Shown here: piece by piece, positions 1 through 7,095 of the stretch
How the letters are laid out: each line of letters opens with the position of its first letter
How positions within the stretch are numbered: the first letter of the stretch is position 1
Assembly (NCBI GenBank): GCA_027296385.1
Contig: JAPUJD010000285.1
Coordinates: 1 to 9,325, forward strand
Length of the DNA: 9,325 bases
Origin: Acidobacteriota bacterium
Lineage (GTDB): Bacteria > Acidobacteriota > Thermoanaerobaculia > Multivoradales > JAHEKO01
Direction: 5' to 3'
Translations under genes and position numbers: made by a program
The notes under the pieces: generated by a model
Told to the model about the DNA's origin: nothing
The model's input: the letters and a program-made list of their open reading frames with translations, nothing else
Database searches by the model: none

Positions 1-1533
1 CGATCATACATTCAGCCTTTCACCGTGGCCTCGATCCTGGCCATCGCCGGCCTGGCCCTGACCGCCGGTCTCGTCGCGGCGCAGGATCTCGCCGGGTTCG
101 AGGAGCGCACGACGCTCCATCGGCTCGACAACGGCTGGACCTTCGTCATCGTCGAGCGTCCCGTCGCGCCGGTCTTCTCTTTCGCCACCCTCGTCAACGT
201 GGGCTCGGCGCAGGAGGTACCCGGCATCACCGGCCTGGCTCACATGTTCGAGCACATGGCCTTCAAGGGGACTCCGAACTTCGGCACCAGCGACTACGAG
301 GCCGAGAAGCGCGCCCTGGAGGCGATGGAGGCGGCGTACCAGAGGTACCAGGCCGAGCGTCAGGCTCTGGGATCGGATCCGAAAAAGGTCGCAGAGCTGT
401 TGGCCGTCTTTCGCCAGCGTCAGGAGGAGGCGGCGCAGTTCGTCGTCGTCAACGAGTTCGACGAGATCCTCTCCCGTGAGGGAGGCGTCGGTATCAACGC
501 CTTCACCAACAACGACTTCACCGGCTATTTCTACGACCTGCCGGCCAACAAGATCGAGCTCTTCTGCTATCTGGAGTCCGAGCGCTTTCTCCATCCGGTC
601 TTTCGGGACTTCTACAAGGAGAGGGACGTCGTTCAGGAGGAGCGGCGCCTGAGGACGGAGAGCCAGCCCATTGGCCGGCTCCTGGAGCAGTTCCAGGCCA
701 CCGCGTTCGTCGCTCACCCCTACAAGCAGCCGGTGGTCGGATACATGAGCGACCTCCAGTCGATCACGATCACGGACGCGCAAGCCTTCTTCGACCGGTA
801 CTACGTGCCCTCCAATCTGGTGACGGTGATCGTCGGAGACGTCGACCCCGAGACCCTGATACCGATGTTGGAGACCTACTTCGGCCGGGTACCCGGCGGC
901 CCCGAGCCGGAGCCGCTACGCACGGTCGAGCCGCCGCAGATCGGCGAGAAGGTGGTCCGCGTCGTGGATCCTTCGCAGCCCGTCTATATCGAGGGCTACC
1001 ACATCAGCTCCCAGACGCACCCGGATCAGCCCGTCTGGGACGCGGTCGACGACATTCTCTCCGGTGGCCGGACCTCACGGTTGTACCGTTCCTTGGTCCG
1101 CGACAAGAAAATCGCCGCCAACACAGGCTCCTTTTCCCAGCTACCCGGGAGCAAGTACCCGACCCTCTGGGTCGCGTGGGCTTTCCCGAGCCCGAACAGC
1201 TCGAACGAAGAGGTCCAGGCGGCGATCCACGAGGAGATCGAGCGCATGAAGACCGAGGAGGTCACGGACCAGGAGCTCGACCGCTTCAAGACCCGGGCCA
1301 GGGCGAACCTCCTGCGTTCGCTACGCAGCAACTCGGGGCTCGCGACGAGCCTGGCGCAGTACCAGACGTTCTACGGCGACTGGCGGGAGCTCTTCCGCTA
1401 TCTCGATCGGCTCGAGGCCGTGAGCAAGGCCGACATCCAGCGAGTCGTCAGCCAGGCGCTCGTTTCGACCAACCGGACCGTCGGCATGATCGTCACGGCC
1501 GAGCAAGCGGCGCCGACCGCGAGCGGCGAGTAG
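1..1533 (+). CDS. Secreted M16 zinc peptidase, catalytic (HxxEH) subunit; 5' end probably outside window
   Basis: An insulinase/pitrilysin-family (M16B-like) metallopeptidase expected to act in the periplasm. The frame is open to base 1, and the first in-window start (GTG at 25) has no ribosome-binding site before it, so the true start is probably upstream. Residue numbers here count from that GTG. A hydrophobic segment at about residues 3-20, ending near AAQ, looks like the core of a signal peptide. The zinc motif HMFEH is at 73-77 (His73 and His77 ligands, Glu76 general base), NAFTNNDFTGYF is at 158-169, and ERDVVQEE at 199-206 supplies the third ligand, probably Glu206. A Lys/Glu/Ala-rich helical insertion (about 91-150) sits between the first two motifs. 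The C-terminal inactive M16 half has GGRTSRLYRSLV at 347-358 but no Tyr where the family has GLAY. The gene directly downstream encodes a complementary M16 protein. The family call is firm; the substrate is unknown. Confidence 0.93.
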   Translation, partial: RSYIQPFTVASILAIAGLALTAGLVAAQDLAGFEERTTLHRLDNGWTFVIVERPVAPVFSFATLVNVGSAQEVPGITGLAHMFEHMAFKGTPNFGTSDYEAEKRALEAMEAAYQRYQAERQALGSDPKKVAELLAVFRQRQEEAAQFVVVNEFDEILSREGGVGINAFTNNDFTGYFYDLPANKIELFCYLESERFLHPVFRDFYKERDVVQEERRLRTESQPIGRLLEQFQATAFVAHPYKQPVVGYMSDLQSITITDAQAFFDRYYVPSNLVTVIVGDVDPETLIPMLETYFGRVPGGPEPEPLRTVEPPQIGEKVVRVVDPSQPVYIEGYHISSQTHPDQPVWDAVDDILSGGRTSRLYRSLVRDKKIAANTGSFSQLPGSKYPTLWVAWAFPSPNSSNEEVQAAIHEEIERMKTEEVTDQELDRFKTRARANLLRSLRSNSGLATSLAQYQTFYGDWRELFRYLDRLEAVSKADIQRVVSQALVSTNRTVGMIVTAEQAAPTASGE

Positions 1534-1536
1534 GAG
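1532..1536 (+). promoter_or_regulatory. Ribosome-binding site of second M16 gene, overlapping upstream stop codon
   Basis: AGGAG overlaps the TAG stop (1531-1533) of the first M16 gene. It abuts an ATG at 1537 with zero spacing, but lies 9 nt before the in-frame ATG at 1546, which makes 1546 the better start. The overlap with the stop codon suggests translational coupling of the two subunits. Confidence 0.6.
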
Positions 1537-1545
1537 ATGCGACCG

Positions 1546-3696
1546 ATGTTGACGCGACAAGAGAAGCGGCACCTACTGACGGGAGCGTTGGTGGCGCTGG
1601 CGATCGTCCTGACGCCGCTTGCCGCCGCCGCGCAGGTGACGAAGGCCCACGAGATCGAGTATCCGCCGCTGCCGGACTTTGAAGTGCCGCAGCCCACACG
1701 GCTCGAGCTCGACAACGGGTTGGTCTTGGTTCTCGTCGAGGATCACGAGCTCCCATTGATCGATGCCGTGGCGCGCATCCGTACCGGGCAGCGTGTCGAC
1801 CCGGCCGACCGGGCCGGGCTGGCGAGCCTGACCGGTGAGGTGATGCGCACGGGTGGCACGGAGACCAGGAGCGGTGACGAGATCGACGAGTTTCTCGAGG
1901 GGCGCGGCGCCAGCATCGAGGCCGAGATCGGCATCGATGTCGGCTCAGCCGCGATGAGCTCCCTCGAGGAAGACTTCGTCGAGGTTCTCGGACTGTTCGC
2001 CGAGATTCTCCGCCACCCGGTGTTCGACCAGGGCAAACTCGAGGTGGCCAAGAATCAGGCCAACACCGCGATCGCGCGCCAGAACGATTCGCCGCAGGCG
2101 ATCCTGTTCCGTGAGTTCGCCAAGGTTTTGTTGGGCGAGGAGTCGCCGTACACGCGCCCTGACACCTATACGAGCATCGCCAGCATCACGCGCGACGATT
2201 TGCTGGCCTTCCACCAGCAGTACTTTCAGCCCAACAACATCATCCTCGGAATCGTCGGCGACTTCGATACCGAGGAGGTCGTCGAGCAGGTGAAGGCGGT
2301 CTTCGGTGACTGGCCGGCGGGTGCGGTGGTCGAGAAGTTCGAGGGTGGCTATCGGACCGAGCCGTCCCCAGGCGTGGCGTATGTCGAGAAGAACGATATG
2401 ACCCAGTCGATGATCGTCATGGGCCATCTCGGCGTTCGCCGGGACAGCCCGGACTTCTACGCCATCGAGGTGTTCAACGAGGTGCTGGGTGGAGGATCCT
2501 CTTCCCGTCTCTTCTCCCGCGTGCGCTCGCAGAAGGGGCTGGCCTATGCCGTCAGCGGATCGCTGGGCAGCAAATGGGACCGCGAGGGCCGCTTTCAACT
2601 CTTCACGACGACGAAGACGGAGACCACCGGGGCCGCTATCGAGGCGCTGATGCTCGAGGCCCGCAACGTCGCCGGCGACGAGCCGCCGACCGAAAAGGAG
2701 GTGACACGGGCCAAGCAGGCGATCCTGAGCTCCTTCGTCTTCACTTCCGACTCGCCACGCGAAATCCTCGATCAGCAGCTGACCTACGAGTACTACGGCT
2801 ACCCCTTGGACTGGCTGGCGCGCTATATCGACGGCATCCGTGCCGTCACTACCGAGCAGGTGCAGGCCGTCGGCCGGCGCTACGTCGAGCCCGAGGCCTT
2901 CGCCATCGTCGTGGTCGGACCGACCGAGGGCCGGGATCGGCCGCTCGAGGATTTCGGTCCTGTCACTGCAGTCGATATCTCGATTCCTGCGCTGGAGACG
3001 GACGCCGCGGAAGCGACACCGGAAACCATCGCCAGGGGCGGCGAGCTGTTAGCGGCCGCGATCGAAGCTCATGGCGGCGCCGAGGCCTTCGCCGGCTTCG
3101 TCAATATCCGGCAGAAGGTGTCGGCCGCGGCGACCAGCCCGGGCGGCGAGCTCCAGGTCGAAATCGACCAGTTCGTCGTTTACCCCGACCGCCTCCGCCA
3201 AGAAGTTACTTTGCCGCAGGGAACGATGGTCCAGGTGATCACGCCGGACGAGGCCTACATGCAGACTCCGGCCGGCAGTCAGCCTCTGGTCGGGCAGCGC
3301 CGGGACTCGTTGGTCGGGAGCCTGCACCGCACGCTGCCGGTGCTTCTGCGTAGGGCTACCGAAGGCGGGATCGAGGCCGTCGCCGGCGATGCCGGTGAAG
3401 TCGGCGGTGTGCCTGTCCAGCTCGTGCAGATCACGTCGGGTGGCGAGAATTTCCAGCTCGGGGTCGACCCCGCGAGCGGCCGTATTCTCGGGCTCGTCTT
3501 CCGGGGGACGAATTTCGCCGGTGTGCCCGGCGAGGTACGTCAGGCCTACTCTGACTTCCGTGAGATCCAGGGCCTGACCCTGCCGTTCGCCGTCGAAGCG
3601 ACGTTCGAAGGCTCGCCCTACATGTCGAGCATCGTCAACGAGGCGACGATCAATGGCGAATTCGACGAGGCCCTCTTCGCGCCGCCCGAGCAGTAG
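1546..3696 (+). CDS. Secreted M16 non-catalytic subunit with Arg/Tyr pair and fused C-terminal LolA-like domain
   Basis: Partner subunit of the preceding M16 peptidase. An alternative ATG at 1537 would add three residues, and numbering here counts from it (719 aa). A signal peptide occupies about 1-33, with basic RQEKRH and then a hydrophobic run ending AAAAQ. The M16 core spans about 50-480. Where active members have HxxEH this one has S97, G100 and E101, so it should not bind zinc. Its second half keeps GGGSSSRLF (318-326) and GLAY (334-337), including Arg324 and Tyr337, the pair associated with substrate binding in two-chain M16 enzymes. Residues about 495-719 are an extra domain: a helix with AHGGAEAF, then alternating beta-type segments (QVEIDQFVVYPDRLRQEV, MVQVITPDEAYMQ, FQLGVDPASGRILGLVF) that resemble the LolA/outer-membrane-lipoprotein-sorting fold. 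That last assignment is by eye. It most likely acts with the upstream protein in the periplasm. Confidence 0.92.
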   Translation: MLTRQEKRHLLTGALVALAIVLTPLAAAAQVTKAHEIEYPPLPDFEVPQPTRLELDNGLVLVLVEDHELPLIDAVARIRTGQRVDPADRAGLASLTGEVMRTGGTETRSGDEIDEFLEGRGASIEAEIGIDVGSAAMSSLEEDFVEVLGLFAEILRHPVFDQGKLEVAKNQANTAIARQNDSPQAILFREFAKVLLGEESPYTRPDTYTSIASITRDDLLAFHQQYFQPNNIILGIVGDFDTEEVVEQVKAVFGDWPAGAVVEKFEGGYRTEPSPGVAYVEKNDMTQSMIVMGHLGVRRDSPDFYAIEVFNEVLGGGSSSRLFSRVRSQKGLAYAVSGSLGSKWDREGRFQLFTTTKTETTGAAIEALMLEARNVAGDEPPTEKEVTRAKQAILSSFVFTSDSPREILDQQLTYEYYGYPLDWLARYIDGIRAVTTEQVQAVGRRYVEPEAFAIVVVGPTEGRDRPLEDFGPVTAVDISIPALETDAAEATPETIARGGELLAAAIEAHGGAEAFAGFVNIRQKVSAAATSPGGELQVEIDQFVVYPDRLRQEVTLPQGTMVQVITPDEAYMQTPAGSQPLVGQRRDSLVGSLHRTLPVLLRRATEGGIEAVAGDAGEVGGVPVQLVQITSGGENFQLGVDPASGRILGLVFRGTNFAGVPGEVRQAYSDFREIQGLTLPFAVEATFEGSPYMSSIVNEATINGEFDEALFAPPEQ

Positions 3697-3766
3697 TCGG
3701 TGCCTTGTCGCTTGCTCAGGCGGTCGCTATGTCGACGCCGAGGCCAACGAGGCCGAAGAGAACCAT

Positions 3767-5527
3767 TCACTCCGGTTCGTCGAGCTCGGCCCGCATCCAG
3801 CCCTGGACGGAATTGATCAGATGCACCGCGGAGCAGGCGGTGAGATCCGGTTTGTGGAGCACCCGCTCGCGAATCTCTCCCCGCGCCAGCAGGTCCGCTC
3901 TCAGGGTACCGGCGAGCAGACCGCTCGATAGCGGCGGGGTGAAGCGCTCACCGCCGACTTCGAGCACGAGATTGGCGATCGTCGTCTCGGTGAGTTCGCC
4001 GCGCTCGTTCCAGAGCACGACGTCGTCGAACTGCGATCGCTCGAGCAGAGCCCGCTCGTAGACTGCCCGGTGCGTCGTCTTGTGGTAGAGAAAGGGATCA
4101 GCCGAGTCCACCGCGCGCCCCGCCAGCGCAAGGCGCCGGGGCTCGGTGACGGGCGTGAAGGAGTGGCTGCTCAGGCGTGCTCGGCCGTTGTGGTCGACGA
4201 GCAGCCGAACGCGCTGTGGCTCGAGCCAGTCGGCACCGGCTTGACCCAGCTGGTGCTCGATCTCGGTCCGGTCGACCGGGATCGAGAAGTAGTCAGCCGA
4301 GTCGAGCAGGCGATCCAGGTGTCGGCGCAGCAGGCGGTAGCCCTCGTCCGGTCGCCAGAGGAGGGTCTCGAGCAGAGAGAAGGATGGCCGGGGAGCGGTC
4401 AGGATCTTGGCCTTGTCGAGGCACTCGTCGTGCTCGGCCTGCGGATCGGAGTCCCATAGGATCCCGCCACCCGTGCCGTAGGTGAGGCGACCGGACGCGC
4501 GATCCACGGCCGCGGTGCGGATGGCAACGTTGAACCGCGCCCGTCGGTCCGGCGCCAGCCAGCCGATGGCGCCGGTGTAGATGCTCCGCGCAGTGGGCTC
4601 GAGCTCGCGGATGAGCTCCATCGTGCGAACCTTCGGGGCACCGGTGATCGAAGCGCAGGGGAAGAGCGCCGCGAAGATCTCGCCGACACCGGCCTCGGTC
4701 CTGGCCTCGACGGTGGAGGTGAGTTGGAAGACCGAAGGGTAGCGCTCGACGTCGAAGAGGCTGGTCGTGCGCACGGTACCGGGGCGGGCCACCCGAGCGA
4801 GGTCGTTGCGGATCATGTCGACGATCATGACGTTCTCGGCGCGATCCTTGGCCGACGTTGCCAGCTGCCCAGAGCGCTGGCGGTCCTCCGCCGTGGTGCG
4901 GCCGCGAGCGATCGTGCCCTTCATCGGCCGACTCACCAGCAAGCTCTCCTCGAGCGAGAAGAAGAGTTCAGGTGAAGCTGAACACAGGGCATGGGTGCCG
5001 GTATCGATCCAGGCAGCACAGCTCGAAGGCTGATTGCGCCACAGCTCGAGGAAGAGGCCCCAGGGATCACCTGCGATCTTACCTTCGAGCCGATGGGTGA
5101 AGTTGACCTGGTAGGTGTCGCCGCGTGCGATCCAGTCCTGGATCCGACGCACGCCGGAGGCATGTTCGACTGCTGTCAAGCTCGGCCGCAGAGAGCCGAC
5201 CTCGAAGTTGGCCGCGGGCGGTAGCTCGACCGTTGTCACCTCTGCCGGCGGCTCGCAGATTGCGAACCAGGCGAGCGGGAAGCCGTCCAGCGGGTGAGCC
5301 GCCAGCACCGAATCGAACGCCGGTGCCGCATCGTAGCTGACGAAGCCGACTGCCCAGCGACCCTCTCGCGTGGCTTCTTCGGCTGCGTCGAGAGCTTGAC
5401 GCACACCGCTGAGCGAGTGTGCGGAGACGACCTCATAGACTCGATCGAAAGCCAACCAGCCATCCGTTTCTGGATGGCGAACGAGGGCGCAAGGAGGCCT
5501 CGAGAGCTGCGCGAGGGGCACCGGCAT
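3767..5527 (-). CDS. pabBC: Aminodeoxychorismate synthase component I fused to 4-amino-4-deoxychorismate lyase (PabB-PabC)
   Basis: A 586-aa cytoplasmic fusion for p-aminobenzoate synthesis in the folate pathway: chorismate to 4-amino-4-deoxychorismate (PabB part), then to p-aminobenzoate plus pyruvate (PabC part). Residues about 1-378 are a chorismate-binding domain with GDTYQVNFT (136-144), PMKGT (201-205), AENVMIVDMIRNDL (230-243), SITGAPK (293-299) and GTGGGI (351-356). Lys203 in PMKGT is the residue typical of PabB; anthranilate synthase TrpE has Ala there. Residues about 380-586 are a class IV PLP lyase with YHKTTHR (Lys483 as probable PLP lysine), LTETTIANL (512-520) and TPPLSSGLLAGTLR (530-543). 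The synthase N-terminus is shorter than in E. coli PabB. The PabA glutamine amidotransferase is not in the window and must be encoded elsewhere. The ATG at 5527 has GGAG 10 nt upstream. The gene converges on the M16 pair and diverges from the adenosyltransferase gene. Confidence 0.95.
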   Translation of the reverse strand: MPVPLAQLSRPPCALVRHPETDGWLAFDRVYEVVSAHSLSGVRQALDAAEEATREGRWAVGFVSYDAAPAFDSVLAAHPLDGFPLAWFAICEPPAEVTTVELPPAANFEVGSLRPSLTAVEHASGVRRIQDWIARGDTYQVNFTHRLEGKIAGDPWGLFLELWRNQPSSCAAWIDTGTHALCSASPELFFSLEESLLVSRPMKGTIARGRTTAEDRQRSGQLATSAKDRAENVMIVDMIRNDLARVARPGTVRTTSLFDVERYPSVFQLTSTVEARTEAGVGEIFAALFPCASITGAPKVRTMELIRELEPTARSIYTGAIGWLAPDRRARFNVAIRTAAVDRASGRLTYGTGGGILWDSDPQAEHDECLDKAKILTAPRPSFSLLETLLWRPDEGYRLLRRHLDRLLDSADYFSIPVDRTEIEHQLGQAGADWLEPQRVRLLVDHNGRARLSSHSFTPVTEPRRLALAGRAVDSADPFLYHKTTHRAVYERALLERSQFDDVVLWNERGELTETTIANLVLEVGGERFTPPLSSGLLAGTLRADLLARGEIRERVLHKPDLTACSAVHLINSVQGWMRAELDEPE

Positions 5528-5533
5528 GGCTGC

Positions 5534-5547
5534 TAGACTCCAGTCTA
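5534..5547. promoter_or_regulatory. Inverted repeat in divergent pabBC / adenosyltransferase intergenic region
   Basis: TAGACT-CC-AGTCTA is a perfect 6-bp inverted repeat with a 2-bp spacer, inside the 41 bp between the two divergent start codons. On the plus strand TAGACT is preceded by TGC, giving an extended -10-like TGnTAGACT about 30 nt before the adenosyltransferase ATG. The other arm gives the same hexamer on the minus strand, but using it would place the GGAG ribosome-binding site of pabBC ahead of the transcript start. A promoter for the plus-strand gene or an operator are both possible; neither is proven. Confidence 0.35.
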
Positions 5548-5568
5548 CCGGCCGAGGAAACTCCGCAC

Positions 5569-6132
5569 ATGCCCCGCATCACCAAGGTCTACACCCGTAC
5601 CGGAGACGATGGTTCCACCGCTCTTGGCGGCGGCCAGCGTCTGGGCAAGGACGCCCCGCGGATCGAGGCCTACGGTGACGTCGACGAGCTGAGCTCGGCG
5701 ATCGGCGTGGCCGTTGCCGCGGGTCTTGTCGACGAGCTGAGCTCGCGGTTGGCGACGGTGCAAAACGATCTGTTTCACCTCGGCTCCGACCTGTGCCTCC
5801 TCGAGGAGGACAAGGAGACCCTCGCGGTTCCGCGGATCGAGGAGCGGCACGTAACGGGTCTGGAAACTTGGATCGACGAGCTCAGTCTGGCTCTTGGCCC
5901 GCTCGAGAATTTCATTCTGCCGGGCGGTACCGTCGGCGCGACCGCGCTCCACGTCGCCCGCACGGTCTGCCGCCGGGCCGAGCGCCGGGTGGTGGCCCTC
6001 GGCCGGGCCGAGGCGATCGGAGAGTGGACGATTCGTTATCTCAATCGGCTGTCGGACCTGCTCTTCGTCATGGCCCGCTTCGAGAACCACCGCCGCGAAG
6101 TGGGCGACGTTCTCTGGGACAGCCGGGCCTGA
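5569..6132 (+). CDS. pduO: PduO-type cob(I)alamin adenosyltransferase (ATP:corrinoid adenosyltransferase)
   Basis: A 187-aa cytoplasmic enzyme that transfers the adenosyl group of ATP to cob(I)alamin, giving coenzyme B12 for enzymes such as methylmalonyl-CoA mutase. The family is the PduO/human MMAB type, normally a trimer. The ATP-binding N-terminal motif TRTGDDGSTALGGG is at residues 9-22, followed by RLGKD (24-28) and EAYGDVDELSSAIG (33-46). The central helix carries ILPGGTVGATALH (116-128) and RTVCRRAER (131-139), whose arginines are at sites of MMAB disease mutations. YLNRLSDLLFVMAR is at 157-170. Length is normal for the family. The frame is open back to 5419, but the ATG at 5569 is chosen because the conserved N-terminus starts there and GAGGA lies 10 nt upstream. 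It is transcribed divergently from pabBC. No B12-dependent enzyme is encoded nearby. Confidence 0.95.
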   Translation: MPRITKVYTRTGDDGSTALGGGQRLGKDAPRIEAYGDVDELSSAIGVAVAAGLVDELSSRLATVQNDLFHLGSDLCLLEEDKETLAVPRIEERHVTGLETWIDELSLALGPLENFILPGGTVGATALHVARTVCRRAERRVVALGRAEAIGEWTIRYLNRLSDLLFVMARFENHRREVGDVLWDSRA

Positions 6133-6303
6133 TCGCGAGTACTTGATAGGCGGGACTCGGCTGGAGAGGGAGTGAGAAATGCAGGCTAGCCGTAGGACTT
6201 GATCTGCGGCCAGAGCTCCTCGAGGTCGAGAAGTTGCGAGGGACTTCATGCTCTTCTACGGCATCGGCCCGAGCCACGCCCCATGCTACGCTGGCGAGCA
6301 CCG

Positions 6304-7017
6304 ATGAAACAATGGATGTCTTTGGCGGTGCTCGTAGTTGGAATCGCCGTCCTGCGGCCGGACCCCGCTTGGGGAGTTTTCCATTTGATGCAGATCGAGC
6401 AGGTCATCGGCGGTGTCTGCGGTGACGCCTCGATCCAAGCCATCCAGCTGAGGACGCGTACGGTGGGTCAGAACTTCGTCAACGAAACCCGGCTCGTTGC
6501 CTTCGACGCCGCGGGAATGAACCCGGTCGTCCTCCTGACTTTCCCGAAGGATGTGCCGAACGGAGCGGCGGGCGCCCGCATCCTGTCGGCGAGTACCGAA
6601 TTCATCAATCGTTTCGGCCCTCCCCCGGACTTCACCCTGACCAACCTCATCCCTGCCTCGTACCTGCCCGCTGGTCGATTGACCTTCGAGGACGCAGGCG
6701 GCCTGATCTACTGGTCCCTGGCCTGGGGCGGCTCGGCCTACACGGGACCGACTACCGGCGAGATCGACAACGACGATGATGGCGACTTCGGTCCGCCCTT
6801 CGCCGGCCCGCTCCCATCGTCGACCGGTCAGGCGCTCCAATTCCAGGGAGCGTTCGACGACCTGAGCACGACCAACGCGGACGACTACGCGCTGAGCGTG
6901 GGCGACGCCCTCTTCACCAATAACAGCGGCGCTTCGGGCGTGGTCGGTGGCGGCTGCGTATTCGGTGACGGTTTCGAGTCTGGCGACACCGCGGTCTGGT
7001 CCACGACGATTCCCTGA
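6304..7017 (+). CDS. Secreted protein of unknown function with C-terminal FGDGFESG motif
   Basis: I do not recognise a named family. With the ATG at 6304 the product is 237 aa and begins with a good signal peptide (MKQW, then a hydrophobic run, cleavage probably after PAWG at 24). In-frame starts at 6199 and 6283 would put a basic, non-signal extension in front, so they are less likely. The mature part is rich in short beta-type segments; an opening of about 70 residues (VFHLMQIEQVIGG, IQAIQLRTRTVGQNFV, TRLVAFDAAG) has the feel of a lamin-tail-like beta-sandwich, which is only an impression. DNDDDGDFG at 155-163 is an acidic stretch that could bind calcium. The last 20 residues are C218-VFGDGFESGDTAVWS plus STTIP-like end residues, with no transmembrane segment or basic tail after it. 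From memory, similar FxDGFExG tails end many otherwise unrelated secreted proteins in Acidobacteriota and some gammaproteobacteria. Probably a surface or extracellular protein. Confidence 0.8.
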   Translation: MKQWMSLAVLVVGIAVLRPDPAWGVFHLMQIEQVIGGVCGDASIQAIQLRTRTVGQNFVNETRLVAFDAAGMNPVVLLTFPKDVPNGAAGARILSASTEFINRFGPPPDFTLTNLIPASYLPAGRLTFEDAGGLIYWSLAWGGSAYTGPTTGEIDNDDDGDFGPPFAGPLPSSTGQALQFQGAFDDLSTTNADDYALSVGDALFTNNSGASGVVGGGCVFGDGFESGDTAVWSTTIP

Positions 7018-7020
7018 AGA

Positions 7021-7069
7021 GGCGGCGCGAGGCTCGAGAACCTCACACCGATAGGTTTCGGCAGCCGCC
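7021..7069. terminator. Possible stem-loop between convergent genes
   Basis: Nested inverted repeats lie in the 78-bp gap between two convergent genes: GGCGGC (7021-7026) pairs with GCCGCC (7064-7069), and inside them AACCT (7039-7043) pairs with AGGTT (7053-7057). There is no T-tract on either side, so this is not a classical intrinsic terminator. It is offered only because the location suits a bidirectional one. Confidence 0.22.
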
Positions 7070-7095
7070 CGGCGCGAGTCGAGCCCGATCGTCTC

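Noticed and set aside
4..783. Long minus-strand open frame antisense to the first M16 gene, and similar ones at 1945-2598, 5545-6249 and the plus-strand frame at 7662-8546.
   Set aside because: They lie fully or largely opposite clearly conserved genes and show no recognisable motifs; long antisense open frames are expected in GC-rich DNA.
3697..3766. Short inverted repeat (GAGCA/TGCTC) after the second M16 gene as a terminator.
   Set aside because: A five-base stem with a loop of about 20 nt and no T-run; indistinguishable from chance.
5419..5568. Longer start for the adenosyltransferase, adding 50 residues.
   Set aside because: The extension overlaps the pabBC start antisense, has no family resemblance, and the conserved N-terminus begins at the ATG at 5569 with its own ribosome-binding site.
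5680..5745. An exact 18-bp repeat (5680-5697 and 5728-5745) encoding VDELSS twice in the adenosyltransferase.
   Set aside because: The first copy is the family motif DELSSAIG, also seen in human MMAB; the second is a plausible helix start in a variable region. Biased codon use can explain the identity.
6163..6202. Seven-codon ORF (ATG at 6179) after a purine-rich GGAGAGGGAG, a possible leader peptide.
   Set aside because: Too short to support, has no runs of a regulatory amino acid, and no terminator/antiterminator pairing is visible.
6230..6247. GAAGT/ACTTC hairpin upstream of the secreted-protein gene.
   Set aside because: Five-base stem without T-tract or conserved context; too weak to call a regulatory element.
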